Source: an uncultured Spirochaetales bacterium
GTDB lineage: Bacteria > UBP6 > UBA1177
NCBI GenBank assembly: GCA_902780365.1
Contig: CACZFE010000102.1
Coordinates: 1-6,551 of the forward strand
Reading direction: 5' to 3'
DNA: 6,551 nucleotides
Positions 1 through 6,209 of this stretch are shown here, in pieces. The notes below the pieces were generated by a model that saw nothing but the letters and a program-made list of their open reading frames with translations, did no database searches and was not told the origin of the DNA. The position numbers were made by a program, and so were the translations under genes. The first letter of the stretch is position 1; each line of letters starts with the position of its first letter.

Positions 1-17
1 ATATGAAGAAGTGTCAT
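1..17 (-). CDS. 5' end of a further operon gene (partial, unidentified)
   Basis: An ATG at 17-15 is followed by codons for M-T-L-L-H before the window ends. It sits 8 nt downstream of the ychF-like stop codon. An AGGAG Shine-Dalgarno lies 5 nt before it and overlaps the region of that stop codon, so this looks like a real translation start coupled to the gene before it. Five codons are too few to identify the product. The start could be false if the frame closes just outside the window. Confidence 0.55.
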
Positions 18-22
18 TGTTT

Positions 23-27
23 CTCCT
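23..27 (-). promoter_or_regulatory. Ribosome binding site of the partial gene at the window edge
   Basis: AGGAG on the minus strand, 5 nt upstream of the ATG at 17. It overlaps the TAG stop of the YchF-like gene (28-26), which suggests translational coupling. It is the main support for calling a gene start at the edge. Confidence 0.55.
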
Positions 28-1048
28 AAACATTGAATCTGAAATTGATAATGTCACCGTCTTTTACGACATATTCCTTTCCTTCAAGCCTGTAGGCCGC
101 CGCCTTTTTGCATTCAGCTTCGCTTCCGTACTTGATGAAATCGTCGAAGTGAACGACTTCGGCACGGATGAAACCGCGCTGGATGTCGGAATGGATCTTT
201 CCCGCGGCATAGAGCGCCGGAGTACCGTCTTTGATCGGCCATGCGCGGACTTCATCACTTCCGGCTGTCAGGAACGAAATCAGTCCGAGCGCCGCGTAAG
301 CACTTTTGATAAAGCGGACAGAAGCACTTTCAGAAAGTCCGTAATCTTTCAAAAATTCGGTCTGTTCTTCAGGCGAGAGTTCCGAAAGCTCGACTTCAAG
401 CGGCGCACTGACACAGAAATATGAAATTCCGTCAGCCGAAAGCTGCTTTGCAAGCTCTTCCGGAACGCCCTGCTCGCCTTCAGGCTGGTTGAGAAGAACT
501 ATAATTTTTTTCAGAGAAAGGAAGTTGTAGTTCGCGATAAGTTCCATCTCATCGGGAGAAACTGTATCCGGAGCCGGAAAATCGCCGTTTTCAAAAAGGT
601 CGCGCAGCCTCTGCAGAATTTTGAGTTCGGGCGGATTCTTCTTTTCCTTCATCTCGCGTTCAAGCCTTTTTTCGACCACAACAAAATCTGTAAGTATCAG
701 GTCTTCCTTGATTTTTTTATATTCAGTCGCTGCATCGGTTTTGTCCGAGGTCATCAGGGAGTCGAAATTTCTCAAAGTCACGATAAGAAGATCGGCTTTC
801 TGAATAAGATTCTTGACCTTTGCCGGAATTGCAGTCTCTTTTGACGGGGGAACCGTGTAGTCGCTGAGAACGAACTCGCTGTAAGTTTTCTTTTTCGGGT
901 TATAGATATCAGCCAGTTTATCGATCCTCTCGTCAGGAACCTTGATCGTTCCGACAGTTTCCTCTTTTTTGCCGCTTTCGATCCCGGTCAAAGCCTGAAA
1001 AACTGTGCTTTTCCCTGAAAACGGCAAACCGATTAGTGCAGCTTTCAT
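26..1048 (-). CDS. ychF: YchF/OLA1-family P-loop ATPase, divergent form
   Basis: This 340-residue protein belongs to the YchF (Obg-like ATPase) family of cytosolic, ribosome-associated nucleotidases; canonical members are about 363 residues. Seen: a P-loop at residues 7-14 (GLPFSGKS, canonical GLPNVGKS); the family NxxE motif in place of the GTPase NKxD at 187-190 (NQPE), which in this family goes with ATP preference; a VEKRLER stretch near 125-131 in the helical insertion; and a C-terminal TGS-like/DUF933 domain (about 258-340) with EVRAWPIKDG, GFIRAEV, YRLEGKEY and the terminal FRFNV. The G3/switch II region is degenerate: where canonical YchF has D-x-A-G-L, this protein has FVLSDYTVPPS. 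The C-terminal half is far better conserved than the G domain. An AGAGGT ribosome site (1054-1059) lies 5 nt before the ATG. It is the sixth gene of the operon, 28 nt after the exported-protein gene. Family assignment is firm; equivalence to E. coli YchF is less so. Confidence 0.88.
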   Translation of the reverse strand: MKAALIGLPFSGKSTVFQALTGIESGKKEETVGTIKVPDERIDKLADIYNPKKKTYSEFVLSDYTVPPSKETAIPAKVKNLIQKADLLIVTLRNFDSLMTSDKTDAATEYKKIKEDLILTDFVVVEKRLEREMKEKKNPPELKILQRLRDLFENGDFPAPDTVSPDEMELIANYNFLSLKKIIVLLNQPEGEQGVPEELAKQLSADGISYFCVSAPLEVELSELSPEEQTEFLKDYGLSESASVRFIKSAYAALGLISFLTAGSDEVRAWPIKDGTPALYAAGKIHSDIQRGFIRAEVVHFDDFIKYGSEAECKKAAAYRLEGKEYVVKDGDIINFRFNV

Positions 1049-1076
1049 TTTTTACCTCTGAATTATTGTTGAACAA

Positions 1077-1787
1077 TCACTTGATTTTAAAATCGGGCAT
1101 TATCGTCAGAATTCTCGAATCGAGTTTTTCGGGAACGAACACGATCTTGTTTCCCTTTTTCGCTGTAATAAGCGGAAGAAAAGCCATGTTTTTCACATCG
1201 TCCGGATCGACGATGTCATTTTTCATCCTGAAGACATGCTCTATTCTGTAAGTTCCGTAAAGTTTCGGGAACATTCCGGTCTTTGCCCTCTGCTGAATCC
1301 TGACAGTGAGGATTATCTTCTCGTTTTTTTCATCAAAGACTGCATTTTCCACGATCGCTTCGGCATATTCGTCCTTTAAAGCAGGATTTTCAGCGCTTTT
1401 ACGGACAAACATCTCCGAATTTTCAGGAGACGACTGGCGTTTCATCAAGGCCTCGGAAACATCAAGATCGATGTTTTTAAGAACCTCGAAAAGACCGTCC
1501 GGATTAGTCGTAGGGAAAAAAAGGTCCTTTCCGAGAATCTCGATACTGAGATCGGGTATCTTCGAAAGCATTTCTTTTCTGAGTTCGTTAGGCTTGATTC
1601 CGTCGGCGATCTTGACAAGAACTCCGCCGTTTTTTACAGCCCATGACTGAGCTATCATCGGAAGCCACGAACCGTCGACACTTTTCAGAATAAACGGTTT
1701 TGCATCCGCGCCAAAAAACATCAGTAAAACAAAACAGAAAACAGAAATCCGTGCTAAAAAAGAGAGATTATTTTTTTGATTTTTCAT
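1077..1787 (-). CDS. Exported protein of unknown function (Sec signal peptide)
   Basis: I do not recognise this 236-residue protein. The N-terminus is a clear Sec signal peptide: basic MKNQK start, hydrophobic core at about 14-26 (ISVFCFVLLMFFG), and a probable signal peptidase I site after A29 (A-D-A|K). There is no lipobox and no cysteine in the mature part, so a soluble periplasmic or outer-membrane-associated location is inferred. The middle (about 65-150) looks helical and charged. The end (about 155-235) looks beta-rich, with alternating hydrophobics such as KIILTVRIQQ and NKIVFVPE. The start is placed at the ATG at 1787 because the signal peptide begins there; AGAGG (1797-1801) lies 9 nt upstream. 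A start at 1841 would add an arginine-rich stretch before the signal and a 74-nt overlap. As called, it overlaps the 3' end of lgt by 20 nt, so it is probably translationally coupled. Confidence 0.8.
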   Translation of the reverse strand: MKNQKNNLSFLARISVFCFVLLMFFGADAKPFILKSVDGSWLPMIAQSWAVKNGGVLVKIADGIKPNELRKEMLSKIPDLSIEILGKDLFFPTTNPDGLFEVLKNIDLDVSEALMKRQSSPENSEMFVRKSAENPALKDEYAEAIVENAVFDEKNEKIILTVRIQQRAKTGMFPKLYGTYRIEHVFRMKNDIVDPDDVKNMAFLPLITAKKGNKIVFVPEKLDSRILTIMPDFKIK

Positions 1788-2652
1788 CCGCCTTTGCCTC
1801 TGGTCTCGGCTGCTTCTTGTGAAAATAATAAAGAACCGCAAATCCGAAAATTATGAACGGAATACTCAGATACTGCCCCATTGTCAGACCTTCTTCAAAA
1901 ACCTGATACTCCTTGATGAACTCGATGCAGAAACGGAAAGAGAAGTAAAGAATCAGGAACAGCGCGGTGTAAAGCCCCGACTTTCTGTGGTCTTTGCGTA
2001 CACACGAAACAACAAGCATGATTATAAGAATCACAAACGCGCCGAAAGCCTCGTAAAGCTGCGAAGGATGGCGTACCGGCCAGTAGTTTATCAGACACTC
2101 CATTTTTGAAATGTCGCAGTGCCCGGTAGCGGCATTTATCGCGAGTTTCATGTCATCGGGATTCTTCAAGAACTTGAATCCCCACGGAACAGTCGTGATT
2201 TTGCCGACTATCTCGCTGTTGAAGAAGTTGCCGAGACGAACGAATGTAGCTCCCATGATGCCTGGGAAAACAACGCCGTCGGCAAGGTCTGTAAACGAAA
2301 GTTTGTATTTTCTGGATATGCAGATAACCGCGACAATAAGCCCCACAGTCGCACCGTGACTTGCAATACCGCCCTTGTAGACTTTAAGGATCTCGAGCGG
2401 ATTACTGAGATAGTAGGACGGCTCGTAAAAAAGGCAGTGGACAAGACGCGCACCGATAACAGTGGCGACAACACCCCAAATCAGAAGATCGTCGGCAACT
2501 TTGTCAGGGAAGCCGTATTTTCTGTAAATCCTGCGTGCAAGGTAAAAACCGATAAGAATCGCAGTAGCGAACAAAATTCCGTAATATCTGAGCTGCAGAG
2601 GACCGATAACGGCGATCACAGGATCTATATTCCAGACAATATAGTCATTCAT
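1768..2652 (-). CDS. lgt: Prolipoprotein diacylglyceryl transferase
   Basis: Lgt is the inner-membrane enzyme that moves diacylglyceryl from phosphatidylglycerol to the lipobox cysteine of prolipoproteins, the first step of lipoprotein maturation. The protein has 294 residues (E. coli 291) and several hydrophobic segments. Family landmarks: LRYYG at 21-25 (equivalent of E. coli Tyr26); GARLVHCLFYEP at 67-78; GGIASHG at 94-100 with His99 (E. coli His103); the signature RLGNFFNSEIVG at 139-150 with Arg139 and Asn142 (E. coli Arg143, Asn146); HPSQLYE at 195-201; and R240/E244 (E. coli Arg239/Glu243). The expected functional residues are therefore present. A loop of about 30 residues before HPSQLYE (about 161-193) contains Cys179 and Cys186. 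The tail is charged (KADEKSKK). A GGAG ribosome site (2661-2664) lies 8 nt before the ATG. The gene follows a lipoprotein gene by 20 nt and precedes an exported-protein gene, so its likely clients are neighbours. Confidence 0.97.
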   Translation of the reverse strand: MNDYIVWNIDPVIAVIGPLQLRYYGILFATAILIGFYLARRIYRKYGFPDKVADDLLIWGVVATVIGARLVHCLFYEPSYYLSNPLEILKVYKGGIASHGATVGLIVAVICISRKYKLSFTDLADGVVFPGIMGATFVRLGNFFNSEIVGKITTVPWGFKFLKNPDDMKLAINAATGHCDISKMECLINYWPVRHPSQLYEAFGAFVILIIMLVVSCVRKDHRKSGLYTALFLILYFSFRFCIEFIKEYQVFEEGLTMGQYLSIPFIIFGFAVLYYFHKKQPRPEAKADEKSKK

Positions 2653-2672
2653 TGAAAAAGCTCCGGATAAGA

Positions 2673-3809
2673 TCAGTGAAGAGGTTCAACGTTAAAAAGC
2701 AGTTTTGCCTTGATGCTGGCTTCCATGGTACCTTCCGGTTTCAGAGCCTGCGGATAGAAAGTGTAGTAGCTCTTTATTCCGAGCTGGAAATCAAGGTGTT
2801 TGATAGCATGCTGAAGCGTATCCTTTCCTTCGTAAGTGTAGATCAGATTCATTACCTGCTCTGCAGAATAGGTATCATCGTCAGTCTGGAAAACGCCGAT
2901 AAGATATTTTTTCTTTTCGGACAAAGTACCGTCAGTAGCGGAATCATCGCTGATTGTCGCAGAGAAATAGTTTTCCGGCATTCCCTCCTCGTTGACACCA
3001 TAATATACGCACTGTTTGAGATCATCTTTTTCTGTGCACGGGGTCAGTCCGTCGGCTCTGAACGGATCTATCGCCTGAGCATAAAGTTCCGCTCTCATTC
3101 TGAACGCATTGTTTCCGGCAACGTTGTTCGGCGGATTTTTGATGGTGAAAGTAAGTTCGTTCAAAGTAGCGGAGTAAATTTTGTTAAGGTATTTTTTGTA
3201 CTTTTTAAGGTCCTTCTGCTCAGCCATCTTGATTTTCATTGATTCGTTTTCCTGGACGACTCTGAGGAAAAGGCAGGTATCGTCAGCATCTACCCTGCAT
3301 CTTTCGATCTCGGAATTTCTATCTGCCTCAGACAAAGCGCAGAAATCAGAAATATTTGCAAGAATCATGTGAGTGTTCGTTGCTTCATCTTTGTCATTGA
3401 AATCTGACGCCTCGAAATCGCAGATCGAGAATTTTATCTTTTCAACCAGAAGATCATCGACCATCGGCACCCTGTAATCGACCTCTTTCTCAACGACCTT
3501 TCCTGCAATAAGATCAAGAATGTCGTCCGTTAAGAAGCTCGGATAGTTCATAATCTCTGCATCTGCGATGTTCAGTTCTTTGAAAAGGTTGTTCGTGACA
3601 AGCAGAACCTCGTTGTTGAATATCTTTTCAACACCCCTGAGACCTTCGGTTATATTGATTTTGTAAGCCGAAGGACTTGCCTCGCTGTTCTTCTCGTCAA
3701 AAGGATAATCGATGGAAATCGGAATAAGCATGAATTCCGAACACGACGTGAGCAGCACGGCAAAAAGAACTGCCGAAAGCATGCAAGCGATTTTGTTAAC
3801 TGTTTTCAT
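2673..3809 (-). CDS. Six-cysteine lipoprotein of unknown function
   Basis: This 378-residue protein has a lipoprotein signal peptide: MKTVNK, a hydrophobic core at 7-20, and lipobox L20-T21-S22-C23. Cys23 is the predicted site of Lgt modification. Residues +2 and +3 are Ser-Glu, so there is no +2 Asp retention signal of the E. coli type. The mature part carries six further cysteines (130, 157, 171, 179, 258, 267), an even number compatible with three disulfides in an oxidising compartment. A helical, lysine-rich segment lies near 195-210. The C-terminal portion reads as an extended beta-type domain. I recognise no family. The ATG is backed by AAGGGG, 6 nt upstream. It overlaps the end of prfB by 14 nt and is followed 20 nt later by lgt. 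Lipoprotein status is well supported; function is unknown. Confidence 0.88.
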   Translation of the reverse strand: MKTVNKIACMLSAVLFAVLLTSCSEFMLIPISIDYPFDEKNSEASPSAYKINITEGLRGVEKIFNNEVLLVTNNLFKELNIADAEIMNYPSFLTDDILDLIAGKVVEKEVDYRVPMVDDLLVEKIKFSICDFEASDFNDKDEATNTHMILANISDFCALSEADRNSEIERCRVDADDTCLFLRVVQENESMKIKMAEQKDLKKYKKYLNKIYSATLNELTFTIKNPPNNVAGNNAFRMRAELYAQAIDPFRADGLTPCTEKDDLKQCVYYGVNEEGMPENYFSATISDDSATDGTLSEKKKYLIGVFQTDDDTYSAEQVMNLIYTYEGKDTLQHAIKHLDFQLGIKSYYTFYPQALKPEGTMEASIKAKLLFNVEPLH

Positions 3810-4920
3810 TTGATTCCCCTTCTTTAAGTAAATAATCTTCCATGAATTTGTCTAAAATAGGTTCTCCGTCAAGCACCGCATCGGCGTTTCCGGTTTCAAA
3901 ATCTGTCCTGTGGTCCTTTACCATTTTATAAGGATGCAGGACGTAGCTTCTTATCTGGCTTCCGAAGTCGATCCCCATTTTCTGTTTTTCGATTTCGGAT
4001 GATTCTTCCTGTTTTTTCTGAAGCTCGAACTCGTAAAGGCGCGATTTAAGGATCTTCATCGCCGTTGCCTTGTTTTTGTGCTGACTTCTGTCGTTCTGGC
4101 ACTGGACGACGATGCCCGTAGGAATGTGGGTTATCCTTATCGCCGAATCGGTCTTGTTGACGTGCTGTCCGCCTGCGCCGCCCGAACGGTAAGTATCGAT
4201 TTTCAAATCTTTCTCGTCGATTTCTATTTCAATTGAATCATCGATCTCAGGAGTAACGAAAACGCTCGCAAACGAGGTGTGACGGCGTTTGTTTGCATCG
4301 AACGGGCTTATCCTGACGAGTCTGTGAATACCGATTTCGGCCTTGAGATAGCCGTAAGCGTAGTCGCCTTCCGCAATGAAAGTGATGTTTTTTATCGCCG
4401 TAGCGTCGTCGCCCGTGTTCTTGTCGATAACTTCAAGCCCGTAACCTTTGCGCTCGCACCATCTCGCATACATTCTCGAAAGCATTACAGCCCAGTCCTG
4501 CGACTCTCTGCCGCCGGCACCTGCGTTGATGCTGACGATCGCGTTCATAAGGTCGGTTTTTCCGCCGAGCATTTTCTGAAACTCGATTTTTTCGACAAGC
4601 TCGTCTATTTTCACAAGCATCTCTTCGGCTTCGCCTTCAATCGACGGATCCTCTTCAAGAAGTTCTTTTGCGAGAGTCAGTTCCTCGATATCGGATTCAA
4701 GCATGGAATAAAGCTCAAGATTGTTCTCAAGCACCCGTTTTTCCTTGTTGAGGGCTGCCATTTTCACTGTATCTGACCAGATTTCCGGCAGATCGAGCTG
4801 CTTTTTCAACTCCTCGAGACGCTCCCTTTTTGAATTTATGCTGAGAGATTCGAAGAAAATCTTTGCTTTCTGCTCAAGCCCGGCAAGTTTCTGTTCCAGA
4901 TCTTTCGATGTCAGCGGCAT
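3796..4920 (-). CDS. prfB: Peptide chain release factor 2
   Basis: RF2 recognises UAA and UGA in the ribosomal A site and triggers peptidyl-tRNA hydrolysis. With the ATG at 4920 the protein has 374 residues. It shows the helical domain 1, the stop-codon-reading tripeptide S-P-F at 205-207 within HRLVRISPFD, and the catalytic G-G-Q at 250-252 within SGGAGGQHVNKTDSA. Downstream it has QNDRSQHKNK and GSQIRSYVLHPY. SPF and GGQ fall at the same numbers as in E. coli RF2, which supports this start. The residue matching E. coli Thr246 is Ser, as in many bacteria. There is no in-frame UGA and no CTTTGA slippery site in the domain 1 region where E. coli prfB frameshifts, so the gene is read in one frame. 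A GTG at 4929 would add three residues but has no ribosome site. The start overlaps the preceding stop as TAATG. Stop codon TAA. Confidence 0.97.
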   Translation of the reverse strand: MPLTSKDLEQKLAGLEQKAKIFFESLSINSKRERLEELKKQLDLPEIWSDTVKMAALNKEKRVLENNLELYSMLESDIEELTLAKELLEEDPSIEGEAEEMLVKIDELVEKIEFQKMLGGKTDLMNAIVSINAGAGGRESQDWAVMLSRMYARWCERKGYGLEVIDKNTGDDATAIKNITFIAEGDYAYGYLKAEIGIHRLVRISPFDANKRRHTSFASVFVTPEIDDSIEIEIDEKDLKIDTYRSGGAGGQHVNKTDSAIRITHIPTGIVVQCQNDRSQHKNKATAMKILKSRLYEFELQKKQEESSEIEKQKMGIDFGSQIRSYVLHPYKMVKDHRTDFETGNADAVLDGEPILDKFMEDYLLKEGESNENS

Positions 4921-5756
4921 TATTCCCACCTTAGATTTTCAACATTTATTTTGGCGCCGTATTCAGTCATCATCCTGTCGCGGTAGCCGTCCCATTTTTC
5001 AGTGCCGTATTCCCCGATCAGTTCTTCAACAATCAGCGGATACGCCAGATTGAAACTCAGATGTCTCTTGTAGGCGAAACCGGCGATCTCGATTATTGTA
5101 TAAAAGTTCTCGCTGTCAAGATAAGGGCCGAGTATTTCGCCAGGAAAACTTGCAAGAACATCGTCTTTCCATGATTCCCCCATGACATCGGCGCTGAAAA
5201 GCCCCCAGTCGCCGTTGTTTCTTGCTAAGATCTCGTCGTCGGAAAGACTTGCCGAAAGTATCCTGATGTTCGCTCCGGATCTAAGCTGCTGCGCTATATC
5301 TTCGGCGTTTTTCCTGCTGTTCACCCTCACTGCGTAAAGGCGGTAAAGCTTGTCGCGCAGGAATTTGTCCTTGTTTTCGATATAATACTGCCGCACAGCC
5401 TCGTCGTCTATCGAATAAATCTCGCGTTTCGTCCTGCGGCTCATATACTCGACGATGGTTTTTCTCTTGAAGTCCTCGATTTTATTCTTGATTTCCGGAA
5501 TATCCCCGACACCTTCGCTCTTTCCCATTTCGTAAAGAAATTTTTCGGAAAGCTCGCGGAAAAGATAATTTTTTCTCATTTCCTCGGAATCAGTCATGTT
5601 GTTCTGTCTCAGCCAGAGGTTGTATTTCAGCTTGAAATCGGAGACGGAAACGACATCGCCTTTGAAAACATAGACTATGGAATCGTCCTTCAACTTTCCG
5701 CAAGAAACTGAAAAAAGCACTAAAATTATTGCAAAAATATAAAAAAACCAGTTCAT
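4920..5756 (-). CDS. Parvulin-like (SurA/PrsA-type) peptidyl-prolyl isomerase lipoprotein
   Basis: This 278-residue protein resembles periplasmic parvulin-family folding factors. Residues 1-19 form a lipoprotein-like signal peptide: a strong hydrophobic core ending LFSVSC, with Cys19 as probable lipid anchor. Ser at -3 makes the lipobox imperfect. Residues 25-130 resemble a SurA-type N-terminal helical region, ending in the usual linker D-D-E-A-V-R-Q-Y-Y-x-x-N-K-D-K-F (117-132). Residues about 134-226 match the rotamase pattern: YRLYAVRV, a helix with AEDIAQQLRSGANI, NNGDWGLF at 180-187, then LASFPGEILGPYLDSENFYTIIEIAG. The usual His of the RHIL-type first strand is absent (YRLYAVRV), so isomerase activity is doubtful and a chaperone role is possible. 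A short C-terminal helical tail (about 230-278) follows. GGAGG (5761-5765) lies 4 nt before the ATG. It is the first gene of the minus operon. The parvulin family call is good; catalysis is uncertain. Confidence 0.82.
   Translation of the reverse strand: MNWFFYIFAIILVLFSVSCGKLKDDSIVYVFKGDVVSVSDFKLKYNLWLRQNNMTDSEEMRKNYLFRELSEKFLYEMGKSEGVGDIPEIKNKIEDFKRKTIVEYMSRRTKREIYSIDDEAVRQYYIENKDKFLRDKLYRLYAVRVNSRKNAEDIAQQLRSGANIRILSASLSDDEILARNNGDWGLFSADVMGESWKDDVLASFPGEILGPYLDSENFYTIIEIAGFAYKRHLSFNLAYPLIVEELIGEYGTEKWDGYRDRMMTEYGAKINVENLRWE
4925..4932 (-). promoter_or_regulatory. Ribosome binding site fixing the prfB start
   Basis: AAGGTGGG on the minus strand has its AGGTGG core 5 nt upstream of the ATG at 4920. 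It is embedded in the last sense codons of the parvulin-like gene (AGG TGG GAA TAA). It overlaps the alternative GTG at 4929, so that GTG cannot use it. This decides the start and suggests that translation of prfB is coupled to the gene before it. Confidence 0.75.
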
Positions 5757-5776
5757 ACCGCCTCCAAAGTCCTCAA

Positions 5777-5804
5777 ATTTTACTCACTCGGTCTTACTTT
5801 ACAA
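5777..5804 (-). promoter_or_regulatory. Predicted sigma70-type promoter of the minus-strand operon
   Basis: On the minus strand TTGTAA (5804-5799) and TAAAAT (5782-5777) are separated by 16 nt. They match the -35 and -10 consensus at 4/6 and 5/6 positions. Transcription would start near 5770, giving a leader of only about 14 nt that still contains the GGAGG ribosome site. No other promoter candidate was needed for the seven genes that follow. Prediction only, by eye. Confidence 0.5.
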
Positions 5805-5824
5805 TTAAATTAGAGAAAAAAATC

Positions 5825-5852
5825 TTGCCTTTTAACTCCTTACTACTATTTT
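5825..5852 (+). promoter_or_regulatory. Predicted sigma70-type promoter of ebfC-recR
   Basis: TTGCCT (5825-5830) and TATTTT (5847-5852) are separated by 16 nt, each matching consensus at 4/6 positions. Transcription would begin near 5858-5860, within or next to a run of seven T (5859-5865), leaving a leader of roughly 26-28 nt. It lies back to back with the minus-strand promoter; the two -35 elements are about 20 nt apart. Prediction only, by eye. Confidence 0.4.
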
Positions 5853-5885
5853 GTAGCGTTTTTTTGTTAATTTCCGGAGGTTAAA

Positions 5886-6200
5886 ATGAATATCCAGAGT
5901 CTTATGCAGCAGGCTCAGAAAATGCAGAAGAGAATGGCAGCTTTAGAGGCTGAGTTCAAAACCGAAACTTTCACGACGGAAGCAGGCGGCGGAGCTGTCA
6001 AAGTAACGATGTCGGGCGACATGAAGATAACGAATCTCGAATTCTCGAAAGAGCTCATTTCGGGCGAGGATTCCGAGATGCTCACAGACCTTTTCATCGC
6101 GGCCGTAAACCAGAGCATCGAAACGGTAAGAAAAGAGAAAGAAAGCAGGCTTTCGAAGCTTGTCGGCAATAAAATCAACGGTTTCCCGGGACTTTTCTAA
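5886..6200 (+). CDS. ebfC: YbaB/EbfC-family nucleoid-associated protein
   Basis: A 104-residue protein of the YbaB/EbfC family, small dimeric DNA-binding proteins associated with the nucleoid. It shows the family plan: an N-terminal amphipathic helix rich in Gln, Met and Lys (MQQAQKMQKRMAALEAE, about 7-23); a central beta region with EAGGGAVKVTMSGDMKITNL (about 32-51); a C-terminal helix (about 60-90) containing LTDLFIAAVNQSIETV; and a terminal F-P-G-L-F, close to the usual G-x-P-G-x-F ending. Length is typical. CCGGAGG (5874-5880) lies 5 nt before the ATG, the strongest ribosome site in the window. recR follows after 9 nt, the usual ebfC-recR arrangement. dnaX, a common upstream partner, is not here. 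Confidence 0.95.
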   Translation: MNIQSLMQQAQKMQKRMAALEAEFKTETFTTEAGGGAVKVTMSGDMKITNLEFSKELISGEDSEMLTDLFIAAVNQSIETVRKEKESRLSKLVGNKINGFPGLF

Positions 6201-6209
6201 GCGGTAAAG

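Noticed and set aside
1065..1077. Perfect palindrome ATTGTT-G-AACAAT between the exported-protein gene and ychF
   Set aside because: Arms of 6 AT-rich bp with a 1-nt centre and no T-run; too weak for a terminator. It could be an operator, but nothing supports that.
1788..1841. Longer start for the exported-protein gene (ATG at 1841)
   Set aside because: It would put 18 arginine-rich residues ahead of a normal signal peptide and a 74-nt overlap within lgt. The ATG at 1787 gives a standard signal peptide with a ribosome site.
2119..2655. Plus-strand open frame of 178 codons opposite lgt
   Set aside because: It is antisense to a clearly conserved enzyme. The product is low in hydrophobic structure and has no family features.
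2652..3242. Plus-strand open frame of 196 codons opposite the six-Cys lipoprotein gene
   Set aside because: The minus-strand frame has a lipobox, ribosome site and operon context. The plus-strand translation has no recognisable domain and looks like an antisense shadow.
4279..4776. Plus-strand open frame of 165 codons opposite prfB
   Set aside because: It is antisense to RF2, where the coding frame is certain. No ribosome site or motif supports it.
4921..4929. GTG start for prfB three codons upstream
   Set aside because: The GTG lies within the AAGGTGGG ribosome site and has none of its own. The ATG at 4920 is correctly spaced and places SPF and GGQ at E. coli RF2 numbering.
5843..5865. CTAC-TATTTT-GTAG hairpin followed by T7, resembling a terminator
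   Set aside because: The stem has only 4 bp and a 2-nt break before the T-run. It overlaps the predicted -10 of ebfC and no gene ends upstream on the plus strand.
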